A DNA stretch of 64,000 nt, from the NCBI GenBank assembly GCA_963693285.1, contig OY848931.1, positions 4,940,079 to 5,004,078 of the forward strand, in the 5' to 3' direction. This document shows, piece by piece, positions 29,307 to 41,264 of the stretch. The position numbers and the translations under genes were made by a program. How positions within the stretch are numbered: position 1 is the first letter of the stretch; every line of letters begins with the position of its first letter. This DNA comes from Xestospongia muta (Eukaryota; Porifera; Demospongiae; Haplosclerida; Petrosiidae). The notes under the pieces are model-generated. The model had not been told where the DNA came from. It worked only from the letters and a program-made list of their open reading frames with translations, and ran no database searches.

Positions 29307-29817
29307 TTAATCTTAAATGTATTTAATAGAATGTCAATGGAACTGGTCCTCAGTCTGTCGAGAGAACATTCCACAAATTTGATTAAGTTGTATGATATAT
29401 ACAAAATATAAAATTGGTATTATAAATATACGAATGACAAAGAAAATGTTCATTAAAATATTATTAGCATAAACTTGATCAGATAATAATTTTTAAATTG
29501 GTTTTACTGGTTTATTAGATGCATTGAAATTCTGATATTGAGAGTCTAATAAAAAATTAAAGACATGATATTAAAAATACAAAAAAGTTAATGGTATCAG
29601 ACTATCAGTGTCATTATGATTGAAGTCATAATACTCATTGTTGGCCACTATTAACAATTATAGTCAACAAAATGTTAAATAATTGGTTTTATTTTTCAAT
29701 TTTTTCTAACTCAAAGGGATAAGCAACTCCATAAAAATCAAGTCATTTTGTTGCTTATCATCTTGGGGTATTTTTATCATGACACTGTACCACTTATTGT
29801 GTCAAGGCTGGAGACAC
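29307..29817. other. AT-rich spacer, no confident feature
   Basis: Nothing recognisable except, at the far end, an open frame that in copy 2 (34744-34874) may feed the PHD-finger exons. Confidence 0.5.
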
Positions 29818-29877
29818 CTTCAGAGGTGCAAGAGTCTTCTTTTTAAATGCTCGTTACATGTCTTCTCCCCCTTCTAG

Positions 29878-32229
29878 AGTAAAGGTGAACTAATGAATTT
29901 AATATGGACTCCATTACTAGAGAAATTTAATTATTATTTATCAGAGGTAATAATAAGTGATGAAATAAAGAGTTTGTTTAAATTAATCAGTCATATTTTC
30001 AATATCTACTTTATAATAATAGTATCATTATATGAACTTTGATATTATAGCCATGTCTTTCTGCAGTTCTGTGTTGCTACTACACCTCAACAACAAGATG
30101 ATATCTCCCAAATGTTACATTATATTCTCTCTTATGCCAGGTATTATTAACGCTGTATTATTGATAATAATTTGATAATATACTTTCTTTAGTCGTACAA
30201 GTAAAGTGTTTCCTAATCATCAAACAACACAACAAAGTGGATGTCTACAGTGTTTTGCTAATGTAAGTACATGTTTATCAGCTCTTATTAAACATGGAAG
30301 ATTTACTTATTATTTGAAAGACCATTACTGTACACTTGTACATGCTGCCATTATAGAAAGCTAGTACTGTATGGAATGAAAATTTGCTTTTTTACAAAAT
30401 TTTTGTAGAGTACTGAATTTATTTTTTTAATTCATAATTTTAAGGGTATTATTCACTTTTGGAGTTCAAAAGTGAACGAAATTATTTTGGGAGGAAAAAT
30501 TATTGATTATAAGTAATAACAATAATACAATCACATCTATTAATGTATGTACATGTATTATAGGCACTGCCAGTATTTCTTCAAAGTTTACAAGTGACAG
30601 TTCATCGAGAGCGTCTTCACTCTGGTGTGAGACAATATCTTCATCGTATGATTATTTGTTTGGGAGATGAGCTACTGAAATATGTTCCATTGACAATATC
30701 ACTGCTACTCAAAGACTCTGAAGTAAGCTGGTACCACTAACATAGCAAATTGAATGTCTCTTTTAATACTTGTTATTACAGTACTTTATAACTCTTGTAT
30801 TTTTGTAGTCACGTGATATTCAAGAGTTTATTCCTTTAATTAATCAACTAATTGCCAAGTACAAAGGGAGAATTGCTCCCTTTCTGCAGGAAGTATTTAT
30901 GCCTGTAGTAGAGGCTATTATCACTTGTCTGAACAGACCATTTGATCCACTGGATACTGAGGTCAGTACATAGTTAGTTAATGATGTCTTCATTAGAACA
31001 AATTATCTGTGGTTATTTGAGACTTCAGAGGCCATGTTTCTCTAGAGTAGAGTTAAATATTAACATAGCCCTAATGATAGATTAACATTATAGTAATATG
31101 GTTTAAAAGATAATAAAGTGATCTGATGTATATTTTTAGGAATTGCGAGACAGACTGAATTTGCAGAAGTCTTATTTTCTATTTATTCATTCACTTTGTG
31201 TTAATGAAGTCACTGATGTTATAGCTAACCAAAGTATGATCAGATATAGTTGGCCAAAACCTTACTACTATTACAGGTACCCGACAGTTACACAATGTGC
31301 TCAAAACTATAATAGATGGAGCAAAAACATTACCAGATTCTTCAGTAAGTTCATTTGTGTATATATACATAATATAATGCATGCTACATGAAATATATTG
31401 CACAAGGGGTGTGGTCTCATCACTCTCATGGTCATACAGCGCTTGACTTATCTCTCATGCTGCACGAGCATCTCGACCACATCCTTTGTGCAATATATCC
31501 CATATTTCATTGTGAACAGTGCTTAACTATTATGTAGTGATTATAATGAGTTGTATTATTTGTAGGTAAAGAGAACATGTTTTGTGATTCTTAAGAAATT
31601 AGTAGAAGCTTGGGGTAAGGAAAGAAATATTATTGTCAAAGAAATACTTTGTTACTGATCCATTACTTTATATGAGTTTATGATGGTATCTCTCCTGTTG
31701 TACAGCTGGTGATAGACTAGTCGATGGATTTGTTAAGTATAGTTATGAAGAAATATTACCTGTCTGTTTTGTGGCACCTCTTCAACATGAATTCGATCTC
31801 AATGATGCTCAATGTTTCTTGGTTAGTACTGCATTTTAAATTATATCATTAGTATTATAATTAGTGTCTGGGAGAGATTGCTGGTGTTTTAAAAGCACTC
31901 ATTAATCTTCGGGTAAATAATTTACTGCTCCTTATTTATTACCTCATTACATATATTCTCCTTAGGGGAATGAATTTTTGTTGTATCTTCAAAATGAGTA
32001 TTTACCTTCATTACAACTACCACCTGATTTGACAGAGGTATGGAGTATTTATCAAGATTAGTAGATCTAGTACATTATTATATATGTTATAGGAATTATT
32101 GATCAAATTACAACAAATGGATATAAAATCTTTAAAACCATATCTAAAAGTGAGTTATTGTTTTATGATTAGATTGCTTTATTTGTTTCAATGTAGGCAT
32201 TGTTTATTAAGATAAGAACATGTTTTTAA
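29878..32229 (+). pseudogene. XPOT: Duplicated XPOT 3' half (exons 23-35 only)
   Basis: Equivalents of XPOT exons 23 to 35 recur with splice sites kept and only a few substitutions, for example GGT to AGT and TAT to CAT in the exon near 30564. The terminal TGT-TTG-TAA has become TGT-TTT-TAA. Exons 1-22, the start codon and the promoter are missing. A normal exportin cannot be made from it, although readthrough splicing from copy 1 could in principle use these exons. Confidence 0.9.
31389..31508. mobile_element. MITE, copy in duplicated segment
   Basis: Counterpart of the element at 26343-26454, with the same inverted ends and a small internal insertion. Confidence 0.7.
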
Positions 32230-32596
32230 TATTATTATTTTTAATTTCCAAATTGAATCTTTTAAAATTTTGTAAATAAGTATATTGTATTTTGTAAAAA
32301 TATTTTACATAATATAATAATAAAATTAAAATACAAAAATTATATTATTTATGAGGACATTGTAATTATAATAAATTGACATTTTAAAAATGGATGTACT
32401 TAAGACAGTGACATCAGTGTCATGTACATTAGTATATATGACAGATTTCAGCAGCTAATGTCAAGAGAGAGAGAGAGAGAAGCTGTCAATATCAGATTGT
32501 CTTAGGGATTTGTTTTTTTCTTAATAGTTATTATTATTATTGTAAACAAAATATCAATGAGGTAATTTAAATATAATTGCAATTGTAATTACAACA

Positions 32597-32980
32597 GCTA
32601 GTAGCAAGAATGGCCTGGTACTTTCTAGATATACTTCAAAAGGAGAAAAAGGTGGAGGAGAAGGAAGAAATTGGTGGAAATACGAATTAGTTGAAACACT
32701 TTTTCATTTCCCCTCTCCCTTTGTTCAAAGATATTCCATTAATTACATTGTACATATTATGATTATTAACAAAGTATATATATTGAATATATGATTAATG
32801 GAAAATGTAAATATATAGAATATATGATTATTAATAAAAATTGTAAATATATTAGCAATGCATTCACACACACCAATTCCTGGCAAGTATATTCTTTACA
32901 TTGTTTCAGAAGTGACTGGCTCTTTCGATGCCTCCCTTCAGTTGAATGGAATCATTCTATCTTCTATTATATGTGAGATT
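32597..32980. mobile_element. Transposon-end fragment, duplicated copy
   Basis: Same sequence as 27547-27930 shifted by 5050 bp. It again sits directly downstream of truncated NUBPL, so the transposon truncation predates the segmental duplication. Confidence 0.7.
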
Positions 32981-33007
32981 ATTATATAATATGTGTTACA
33001 TATGTAC

Positions 33008-33451
33008 TCATGTACGTGGTGAGAGCTCTGGCTGCCCAGATAAATTCATCAATTTAGGAATAGAGGGACCATACACGTCAGCATCCAATAATCCAACAGA
33101 TAACCCCTAAATATAATAATACATGTAACCATAGCAACCTTAGTACCTTACCCTCTGAATAGTAGACATACCTAATGCTAAATTGACTAGTAAACATCAG
33201 TGAAATTATTACAACAAATAAATATATTATTTACCTGCAGTTGTTGATTTTCCTACTCCACCTTTACCTGACGCTACTAGTACCACATGTTTTACTCCAG
33301 CAATAGGGCATTTACGAGGTAGTCTTCTCTTAGCTAATTCATCTTGTCCAGTAGCTGTAGATAAAAATGTCTTTGTCTCTCTCAATATCATAAGACATCT
33401 ACGTATGGTTAAAGAGAGGAATCTGTCTATCAGAAATTCATGAATGGGCAT
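33008..33451 (-). pseudogene. NUBPL: Truncated NUBPL-like gene (copy 2)
   Basis: Exons 33235-33451, 33152-33186 and 33008-33106, with the same P-loop and the same early end as copy 1. The few substitutions seen do not open the frame further. Confidence 0.8.
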
Positions 33452-33763
33452 TCAGTTGTGATTACAGATCCATGAACAATAAATAAACAGATTTTGGATG
33501 TAATAAATCTATACTATTAGTCACAATGAAGGATGGGGATCAACTCCCTTCTGGAGAATGAATCCACTGGTATAGAATATATCTGATAAAAAATGTTATA
33601 ATTAGTAATGTTGTTCTAGTTTGCTTAAGTTGGACTAGTTTTATTCTTGGCGATTTAAAATACAGTTTGAATTTTAGTTATTTCTATAGCCTTTTAGTTC
33701 GGTGATGGTAGTAATCATATTCATAGTCATCGTTAATGAGATTCATAACGTTACCAGTCGCGC

Positions 33764-33826
33764 CCCACAAGGGCATGAAGACAAAATCTGCAGTGAATAT
33801 ATAAGGAAACCAAAACATCCTTGGTT
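33764..33826 (+). promoter_or_regulatory. PSE/TATA promoter of RNA gene, copy 2
   Basis: Same as 28714-28776 with an offset of 5050; no change was seen in the PSE or TATA blocks. Confidence 0.75.
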
Positions 33827-34181
33827 GCCAGTGTGTTGTAGGCCAGCGTCTGCAATGCATCATGACCTCTGAGATGGTTACCAGCATACTCTTCGGAGTA
33901 TCCGAAAGGCGGACTAGGATACGGCTGGTAGTCTCCCTTTAAACGAGATGAGGCTTGGTGTATTGTAGTCCCGGTTTAGTAATGACGATGATTTATTCCC
34001 GAAGCTAGAAACCCAGTACGGCTGGTTCGAAGTTAGGGCGAAGTTCCAGCCAGGATTACCTCGTCTTCGGACGAGGGTTACCAAGCCAGGTGGCGGTCCC
34101 AGCAGGGAATCCTGGAGCCTAAGTGGAAGCCTGTGTGGAATTGAGTCACGAAAGATCGTTTGGGCAACACACAAGGGTTTT
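33827..34181 (+). ncRNA. Structured Pol III-type RNA, copy 2
   Basis: Only one substitution was noticed against copy 1 (CCCAGTAGGG versus CCCAGCAGGG). Promoter, both UUCG hairpins and the T9 terminator (34178-34186) are retained. Both copies may therefore be expressed. Confidence 0.72.
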
Positions 34182-34937
34182 TTTTTATAATTTTAATTAT
34201 AACTCTATTTAATTATAAATAAATCTTAATTATCTATTTAACTATAAATTATTTTAAGAGTATTTAAAGAATATAATTTTAATAAGAGTATTTAGGAGGT
34301 GAGTCAGTAGGATGTGAGTCAGGAAAGATTGTTTGGACATCACACAAGGTTTTTTATTAATCTTAAATGTATTTAAAGGAATGTCAATGGAACTGGTCCT
34401 CAGTCTGTCGAGAGAACATTCCACGAATTTGATTAAGTTGTATGATATATACAAAATATAAAATTGGTATTATAAATATACGAATAACAAAGAAAATGTT
34501 CATTAAAATATTATTAGCATAAACTTGATCAGATAATAATTTTTAAATTGGTTTTACTGGTTTATTAGATGCATTGAAATTCTGATATTGAGAGTCTAAT
34601 AAAAAATTAAAGACATGATATTAAAAATACAAAAAAGTTAATGGTATCAGACTATCAGTGTCATTATGATTGAAGTCATAATACTCATTGCTGGCCACTA
34701 TTAACAATTATAGTCAACAAAATGTTAAATAATTGGTTTTATTTTGCAATTTTTTCTAACTCAAAGGGATAACCAACTCCATAAAAATCAAGTCATTTTG
34801 TTGCTTATCATCTTGGGGTATTTTTATCATGACACTGTACCACTTATTGTGTCAAGGCTGGAGACACTGGTACAAATTAAAAAGAAATTGAGCAACCTAC
34901 CAGATGATATAATCAACTTCAATATACTAACATACAG

Positions 34938-35313
34938 GATTACATAACAAAAGAAACATGGGAAGTATTACAAAAACTAGGTAAGGTGGCATTTCATTGA
35001 ATTATGATCATTAACACAAAACTACAGTAAGTACTAAATGTCTTGAATGGATGTGCTCTCATTGCCAACTATCTACAACACACAGAGACATGATAGAATG
35101 TGATGACTGCTGTAGATGGTTTCACTGGTAAGTATATTAAATGTATATATACTACAATAGATATCAATATATAGACTAAGAATTTTAACACATAATATGT
35201 CAATAGTTTACCTTCTACTTTGTAGGACATGTGTGAACATGGACATTCCACCAACTGCTGTGTGGATTTGCTCGAGTTGCATTAAAATAAAGTTAATGAA
35301 AATAGAGAAATGA
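34938..35313 (+). CDS. 3' exons of a PHD-finger protein (fragment)
   Basis: Exons 34938-34980, 35028-35127 and 35226-35313 join in phase and end at TGA. They encode a C4HC3 PHD finger: CSHC, then ECDDCCRWFHW, TCVNM and WICSSC. PHD fingers usually read histone H3 tails. A preceding frame ending at 34874 (VSRLETL, donor GTACAA) joins in phase and lies in duplicated DNA, so the true 5' part may have been disrupted by the duplication. The parent gene, or whether this finger came from a transposon, cannot be decided here. Confidence 0.6.
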
Positions 35314-35617
35314 TTAAAACAGTTGAGTTTTGTCCAAGTGAATTATTTTTGCTCCACCCTTTGATCAAAGTTGTCATGAATATATAATCCATTCCTGTGA
35401 AAAAATTCCTGTCTTTAGCCACTTCTAAGACATCTTCTACAGGCCATCTTAAGTGGTGGAGCTGAAAACATTATGAAACCAAAATATTATTTTTATAAAA
35501 CAAAACTTTACAAAATAACTTAATGACCTGACAACCTAGTTTTGAAAACCTAAGTTGCTATAGTAATTACTATAGCAATTTAGGTTTTCAAAGGACACTA
35601 CAAAACTGATGAAGGGA
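35314..35617. other. Spacer with a long perfect-type palindrome
   Basis: AT-rich sequence. Bases 35539-35591 form an almost uninterrupted palindrome: GAAAACCTAAGTTGCTATAG faces CTATAGCAATTTAGGTTTTC around a TAATTA centre. The rest shows nothing recognisable. Confidence 0.7.
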
Positions 35618-36245
35618 CTATATCATGACTGTGTGTGACGTTTCTTTAACAGGACTACCAGATAAATTTAATGAGGTATCTGTAGTACTCTTCCTTAATG
35701 TACTACTGGTATGTCCTGTGGGAAGTTTTGGTGATGAAAGACTCATATTGCAGAGCTCCTTTTTTCTCTTCACTGATTTGAAGTTCATCTTCAAGTCATC
35801 ACAGCTGAGCATTTAGAATGTGTTCTTTCTCTCTCATTTTGTTTCAAATTTTGTTCCTGTTCTTTCAGACGTACCTGCCAATAGCTCACACTATGACTAG
35901 CGCTGGCAGGTCTACTACTGCGAGGAGAAACACGGAGTCTCTCTTCACACTTACGCTGGAGTTCCTGATTCAAGCGAGTCACTTCACAATGTTTTTGAAT
36001 CAACTCGTTCAGATCAGATCAATCCCCAAGTGTGAAACTAGAAGCTGTAGCCATCCAGTTATCACCACCAGTAGCATGAAGGTCAGGTAAAGAAGTTGTT
36101 GACTTCATTACCTGTAGATCTCCTCAAGTTAGCTAGACGTAATTCTGTGACCTCAATTCTTAGTCTTCTGTTAGCATCTTCTTCAGCTTCTAGTCGAGCT
36201 TGAAGTCGAGTTATTTCAGATCTCAATCGATCCACTTCCTCTTGC
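35618..36245 (-). pseudogene. Coiled-coil protein fragment
   Basis: Reverse-strand stretches rich in Glu, Arg and Leu heptads: EVDRLRSEITRLQARLEAEE and EVTRLNQELQRKCEERLR, then SYWQVRLKEQEQNLKQ. Frames are interrupted by a stop near 36023 and by possible splice sites. A transposon fragment abuts the upstream side near 36245. It looks like exons of a cytoskeletal or centrosomal-type coiled-coil protein, but the gene is not recognised. Confidence 0.5.
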
Positions 36246-37160
36246 AAACTTTACTGGTGGAGGCATCATGAGAAGATATAGCTAGTGATGTTAATGGTGT
36301 AGCTGGTGATGGTAATGGTGATGTCTCAATCGAAATAGCAGAGGACAATAGGGCCACCTTCTTCTGTGTTTTGCTTTTGGAGATGTGGTAGGGAGATGTG
36401 CTGAAGGAGAGACGTTGATGAACATAAATTTGAAGATGGTACTTCCACCTACCTTTTAATGGCTGTAACACTACCATGTCCTGATCAAGACAACTTGGTT
36501 TCAAGCAAAGCAGCCCTATAATCTCTTTGCCTTGCTTCATATGACATTATATTTTTTATCAAAGTCAAGGAGCTCATTATAGAGACATTTGATCTCTCTG
36601 GTCTCATTTTAGTTACAGACAGATTATGAAGGTCAAGTAATGCTCTTGCAAATCTGTCAACTCGATCCCGTCCTCCAATTCTCCAAGCATCAACAGACTC
36701 TTCACCCCAAGTTGATTCTTCTTATAAATTGATCCACAATAAGACTAAGCATTTTTGGAGATATAGGAACACACCTCTTCCTCTTCACTACTATCACTGT
36801 CATCATCCAAGTCCTCTGACATTGCAATGGTTGGTTCATCTACTTCATCTACAAATGGTGGCATAGTTACTTCGCCAAAATATCCAAATCCCTTATCAAT
36901 CTCATTGTTAGGGTCCATCTTAAGAAGGGAGAGACAATTTTGATGATAGATAAATGAATTCAACCCCAAAGAGCTCTCCAGGATACTGGTATGGTAGTCT
37001 GTAGGGAGGAAACATGGTATTCCCACGAAGAGAGAGAGAGATCATTCACATGGTGTTTCAGTGATGTATTGAATGTCCTCAGAGATACAAACAATGGTTG
37101 AAGAGACTGTGAGGCTATGGTGGTGTTTCAATGAATGATACCATTGAACAGATACACTTG
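36245..37160 (-). mobile_element. Decayed transposase fragment of the large family
   Basis: Out-of-frame pieces match the intact transposase near its C-terminal linker (SSAISIETSPLPSP, compare 51920). The acidic segment (EDLDDDSDSSEEEEVC) and the YHQNCLSLLKMDPNNEIDKG segment also match. Large internal deletions and frameshifts are evident. Confidence 0.75.
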
Positions 37161-37359
37161 AAAGTTCACTGCAATGGCACACGATCCAGGGATAAAGCGT
37201 GTAAGGTGTAGGTGAAAAGTCTCCAAAGATGTGAGTAGCTATTAATAGCAAACAAAGTTGTAGTATTGACAAAGATATAAATAATGAAGGTAAAGGCATA
37301 GCTGAAAAAACTGAATATGACATAGCTTATGTAGATATAAAGGATGGTAAGTTGTTGTT

Positions 37360-37690
37360 GCCCACATTTTATGCCTATGGCCTGCAATGGACAACAAAGT
37401 GACCAAAACATCTATACTAACAGTACTCATTCTGGACAATAGCTAGCATCAAGGACGGTCTGGTATTTCCAGATGTACTTGTTCTGTTGTTCCACCTTCT
37501 CTTTCCTGCTGTTAGATTAGGGAGGATCCAAGGGCACCCAATTTGGAACAATTGGAATTTTTGGAACATTTTCCAAATGTTTTAAAACTTGGAACAATTG
37601 AAACATTTGGAATATGAAATTTTTAAACATTGTCCCAATATGGGAGGAAGCAAATCATAGACAACTTGTGGCTCATTTCAGGGAGTGTTT
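37360..37690. mobile_element. Transposon terminus in inverted orientation with GTTCCAA-rich repeat
   Basis: CATTCTGGACAATAGCTAGC and GGTCTGGTATTTCCAG are the inverse of 48226-48262. TTGGAACAATTGG repeats follow, matching in inverse the array at 47.9-48.2 kb. This is the far (N-terminal side) end of a family member, opposite in orientation to the 44-48 kb copy. Confidence 0.65.
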
Positions 37691-38150
37691 GAGTATAACA
37701 AGGTTTTAAGACAGTAGGGAGAGAGAAACAAACTGCTTCTTCTTCCACTGGTAACTCTCCTGCTAACTTGAGCAATAGCTGGGCCTCTCCTTTGGGAGGT
37801 AAATTACCTAATGCTAAACTAAATATATCTCCTGTCTTCTCTTCTCCAAGAGCTGCAGTCAGTCCGGAAACAATGGTATCATCATAAGTACCACGAGCTT
37901 CTTTTTCTTGTACCTATAGAGATTGTATCATATGATAGTCACATGACCAACTAATGTAACATAACCATCCATGAATAATTCTTCCATCAATTTAGCCTCC
38001 AGTCCTACAACAGTCATACCTTCATCTACTGGGAACCTGAACATGACCTCCAGAGGATATCTGAGGGGTTCCGATAACTCAAGGTGATATCTAGTCCAAC
38101 CACATATCCTTTGATATCTCCAGAGACTGCTACACTCTCCAAATTAAAGG
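37690..38150 (-). pseudogene. Truncated VIT-domain copy of the VWA5A-like gene
   Basis: Partial exon 1 (about 38145 down to 37970) and the first part of exon 2 (37916-37690) resemble the intact reverse-strand gene just downstream. Small indels (GATATCTGAGGGG for GATCATCTGAGAGG) disrupt exon 1, and the copy stops where transposon sequence begins. Confidence 0.85.
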
Positions 38151-38358
38151 AACGGTACATTTACCTCTTCTACAATGAATAACTGACTAGGAAATTAATG
38201 CAGTTGCAGCATTGATAATGGATATTATCATTTTATAATAGATTTGAGTTAAAATAGATTGAGTTTAAGTATCTTTTACTATTTCAAACTTTTTTTAGTA
38301 AAAAAAATAATTGTTAAAATGATTTAAAAAAGGAATATACACACTACAAATATCCACT

Positions 38359-41039
38359 TCATTTCAGATTCTGACTAGCTATCTGTTTGAGTGAGTCTAC
38401 AGTTGATGGTAGTGGTTGACTTTGTAGCCAGAACTCAGCTTTCATAGCAACCAGTTCCCACTCATCACGATGACTAGTAAACTGTTTCTCCAGAAAAGCT
38501 AACGCTAGTAAAGTAGCCCACATCACTTCTGTACATCCAGCAGGACAAGTACTCTTTAACTCAATGAGGGTACAAGCAATCAATGAGGCTAGACTTTGGT
38601 CTAGAGTCCAGAATCCTTCAGCTGATTGAAGAGTTATCAATTGAGAAAGAGCAGAACTAGGTGTAATAGAATTACGTGCACCATTTTTTTTGGATAGGTC
38701 CCTACAATCGAGACCATCACTTACTACGCTCTCAAATAAATTATCATTTAATAAAGGGGGTGAACCGATTTTACGTAGAACACGACATTGTCCACTAAGT
38801 GGAAGTGAACGTACATTATTTTCTAGAAGTTGTGGTATGCAACTTGGTGGAGGGGGTGGAGCACCACTTGGTGGAGGAGGTGGAGCACCACCTGGTGGAG
38901 GAGGTGGAGCACCAAAATAATTAATTGGAGGATACGATGATAATGATGATTGAAGATCTACAGGCATATGGAGGGTAGCACCCATGGGTTGTAATATGTT
39001 GAACTGGGGTTGATTCTTCATAAGATGATAACCACCATACATACCTATAAAAAAACTCAAAACATGACACTTACTTAGCTACCTAAGTGAACACTAACCA
39101 GTCTCAATAGCTGTTAGATCCCATGTCTTAATAGCTCCCTCTATTGGTTTCTCTTGATCTTCATCTACTGCTACGTAAGCAGTAAGAGATGACACAACAC
39201 TAGACTCTACACTCATTTTAATAATGGCTGCTTTCTTCTCTGCTTTATCCTCCCAATCTTTAATTAAACTCTTAGCTGCTAACTGGTGGACAATTGGTAA
39301 AGCTGACAGAGGACTTTCATCACCACCAACTTCAAAATCCATACAATGTTCTATATCACTACCCAATACTTTGCCCTTAAGTTTAACAGAACAATGTCCA
39401 CTCAAACTACCACCACCTCCCTTTAATATTCCATACATAACCAACTTGTCTCCGTTAAATATTGGAGGGATCTTACTGGGAGCCTGGAGGACTCTAACTC
39501 CAGCTGGTACAGAGAACGTCAGTTCTACATTTGTCACTGAAGGTTGAAGAGCTTTTTTAAGACTACTGATGACCTAAATATAATGTACTTGTTGTTATGT
39601 TGTCATACATATCTTTAATTGATACCTTTGATTGCATTCTTTCTCCTTCTTTGATGAATTCAGCACTTCCATTACCAGCCCTGGCCAGACCCTTAACTAG
39701 AGCACTAGATGCTCCAGACCCTATACCAAATGTGAACACTCTGTGATACAAAGAGCAGACAGTACTGGTTGGATCTCATTGAATAAGAAATATCTAACCT
39801 AGCAACATGAGAGTTCTTCTTGGTCTCATCAATACATGCTTGAGTGTTACCAACAGATCCATCTGTTAGCACAAATACTTGACGTGGTAGTCCTGGTAAC
39901 AACTTCTGACCAAACACAAAATTAAGAGGTTGGAGTAACTCTGTGCCACCAAGATTAGCTTGTATTGTTTGAGCTAGTTTCATAGCTTTGTCTAAGTTAG
40001 TCTGGTTGTAAGGAACACTCTTTGGAAAGAGGTGTTCATAACGTGATCCAAATCCAATAATATTAAAGTAACAACCAGGAGGAATGCTCTTTAGAAAGAG
40101 AACTAAAGTTTCCTTAGCACTGTTAATATACGCTCCTGACATACTGCCACTTTGATCAACTACAAACACAAATTCACATGCTGCTTGTAAACTGGTAAAT
40201 TTTGGAAAGAAATCCAACATGACTGCTGGATTACTCAGTAACTCGTTAGTTCCTTCACGTCCGTTCTCCACTGTAGCATGAGGTGTGTGTGGCTCATTGT
40301 AACTGATCAAGACAACAAGATCTTTATCTAGAGGACCTTGTTCCTTCAATGTAACTTCTATCAACCCTCCCTTGTCTGTGGTATTGATACCATGAGTAGG
40401 TGAGGTGACAGAGGAGATACCCGTGGGATTTGTAATCTTCAAAGAGAAGCTAGACACAGCTGGAGCATGGCCCTTTTCCACTTGAGTCCCTTCACTTGAT
40501 ATGGGAGCAAGAGGATCTACTGAACCTTGTGGAGTATAACGAGGTTTTAAGACAGTAGGGAGAGAGAAACGAACTGCCTCTTCTTCCACTGGTAACTCTC
40601 CTGCTAACTTGAGCAATAGCTGGGCCTCTCCTTTGGGAGGTAAATTACCTAATGCTAAACTAAATATATCTCCTGTCTTCTCTTCTCCAAGAGCTGCAGT
40701 CAGTCCGGAAGCAATGGCATCATCATAAGTAGCACGAGCTTCTTCTTTTTCTTGTACCTATAGACATTGTATCATATGACAGTCACATGACCAACTAATG
40801 GAACATACCACTCCATGAATAGTTCTTCCATCAATTTTAGCCTCCAGTCCTACAACAGTCATACCTTCATCTACTGGGAACCTGAACATGACCTCCAGAG
40901 GATCATCTGAGAGGTTCCGGTAACTCAAGGTGGTATCTAGTCCAACCACATATCCTTTGATATCTCCAGAGACTGCTACACTCTCCAAAGGAACAGTACC
41001 TCCTCTACCCTGGATAACTAAACCATGTTGGGATGACAT
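38359..41039 (-). CDS. VWA5A: VIT + VWA domain protein with proline-rich linker (VWA5A-like, copy 1)
   Basis: Exons 40809-41039, 39799-40757, 39626-39740, 39099-39573 and 38359-39044 join in phase (822 codons with stop). The N-terminal VIT domain holds VPLESVAVSGDIKGYVVGLD and FRFPVDEGM. The VWA domain has the MIDAS motif VVDQSGSMSG and VFVLTDGSVG. The linker region carries repeated APPPPPxG blocks (around 38850-38920) and an extra intron (39045-39098) absent from the divergent partner. The C-terminal domain (STLSQLITLQSAEGFWTLD or similar) is shared. Family members are intracellular proteins of poorly known role. The gene is complete, with a truncated sister directly downstream. Confidence 0.9.
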
Positions 41040-41264
41040 AGCTCACAATAAAATAAGGACTAGTGACTGATCGTTTATATTTAATCAGATCTAGATTACG
41101 TAATGTCTAAAAATAGAATCACAGCTCATTCCAAACTCGGTACGAACCGGGTTGTAGAAGTAAAACACTATAATAAGTTTATTTAATAATAATAAGCTGA
41201 GTCATTGTGTGTTGCTAGAGAATATAAAGTCCAAAACATAGCCTAGCAAATAACAAACATAGCT
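41040..41264. promoter_or_regulatory. Bidirectional promoter interval of the divergent VWA5A-like pair
   Basis: 225 bp separate the two ATGs, with very similar coding DNA leading away on each side. The interval contains AATAATAATAAG and a small ACTCGGTACGAACCGGGT palindrome-like motif. The two halves are not obvious mirror images of each other, so the inversion junction lies at or near the gene starts. Confidence 0.5.

Larger units (their letters stand above)
24776..29817. repeat. Tandem segmental duplication, copy 1 (~5.05 kb)
   Basis: This segment recurs at 29821-34867 with only scattered substitutions and small indels (offset 5045 rising to 5050). It starts at CAGAG, the last bases of XPOT exon 22, and ends at GGAGACAC. 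It contains XPOT exons 23-35, a transposon-end fragment, truncated NUBPL, the structured RNA gene and an RNA 3'-end fragment. Confidence 0.97.
29821..34867. repeat. Tandem segmental duplication, copy 2
   Basis: Near-identical to 24776-29817. A 3-bp filler (CTT, 29818-29820) sits at the junction and there is no extended homology, as expected from end joining. After GGAGACAC at 34867 the sequence continues into the original right flank (TGGTACAAATT). Confidence 0.97.
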
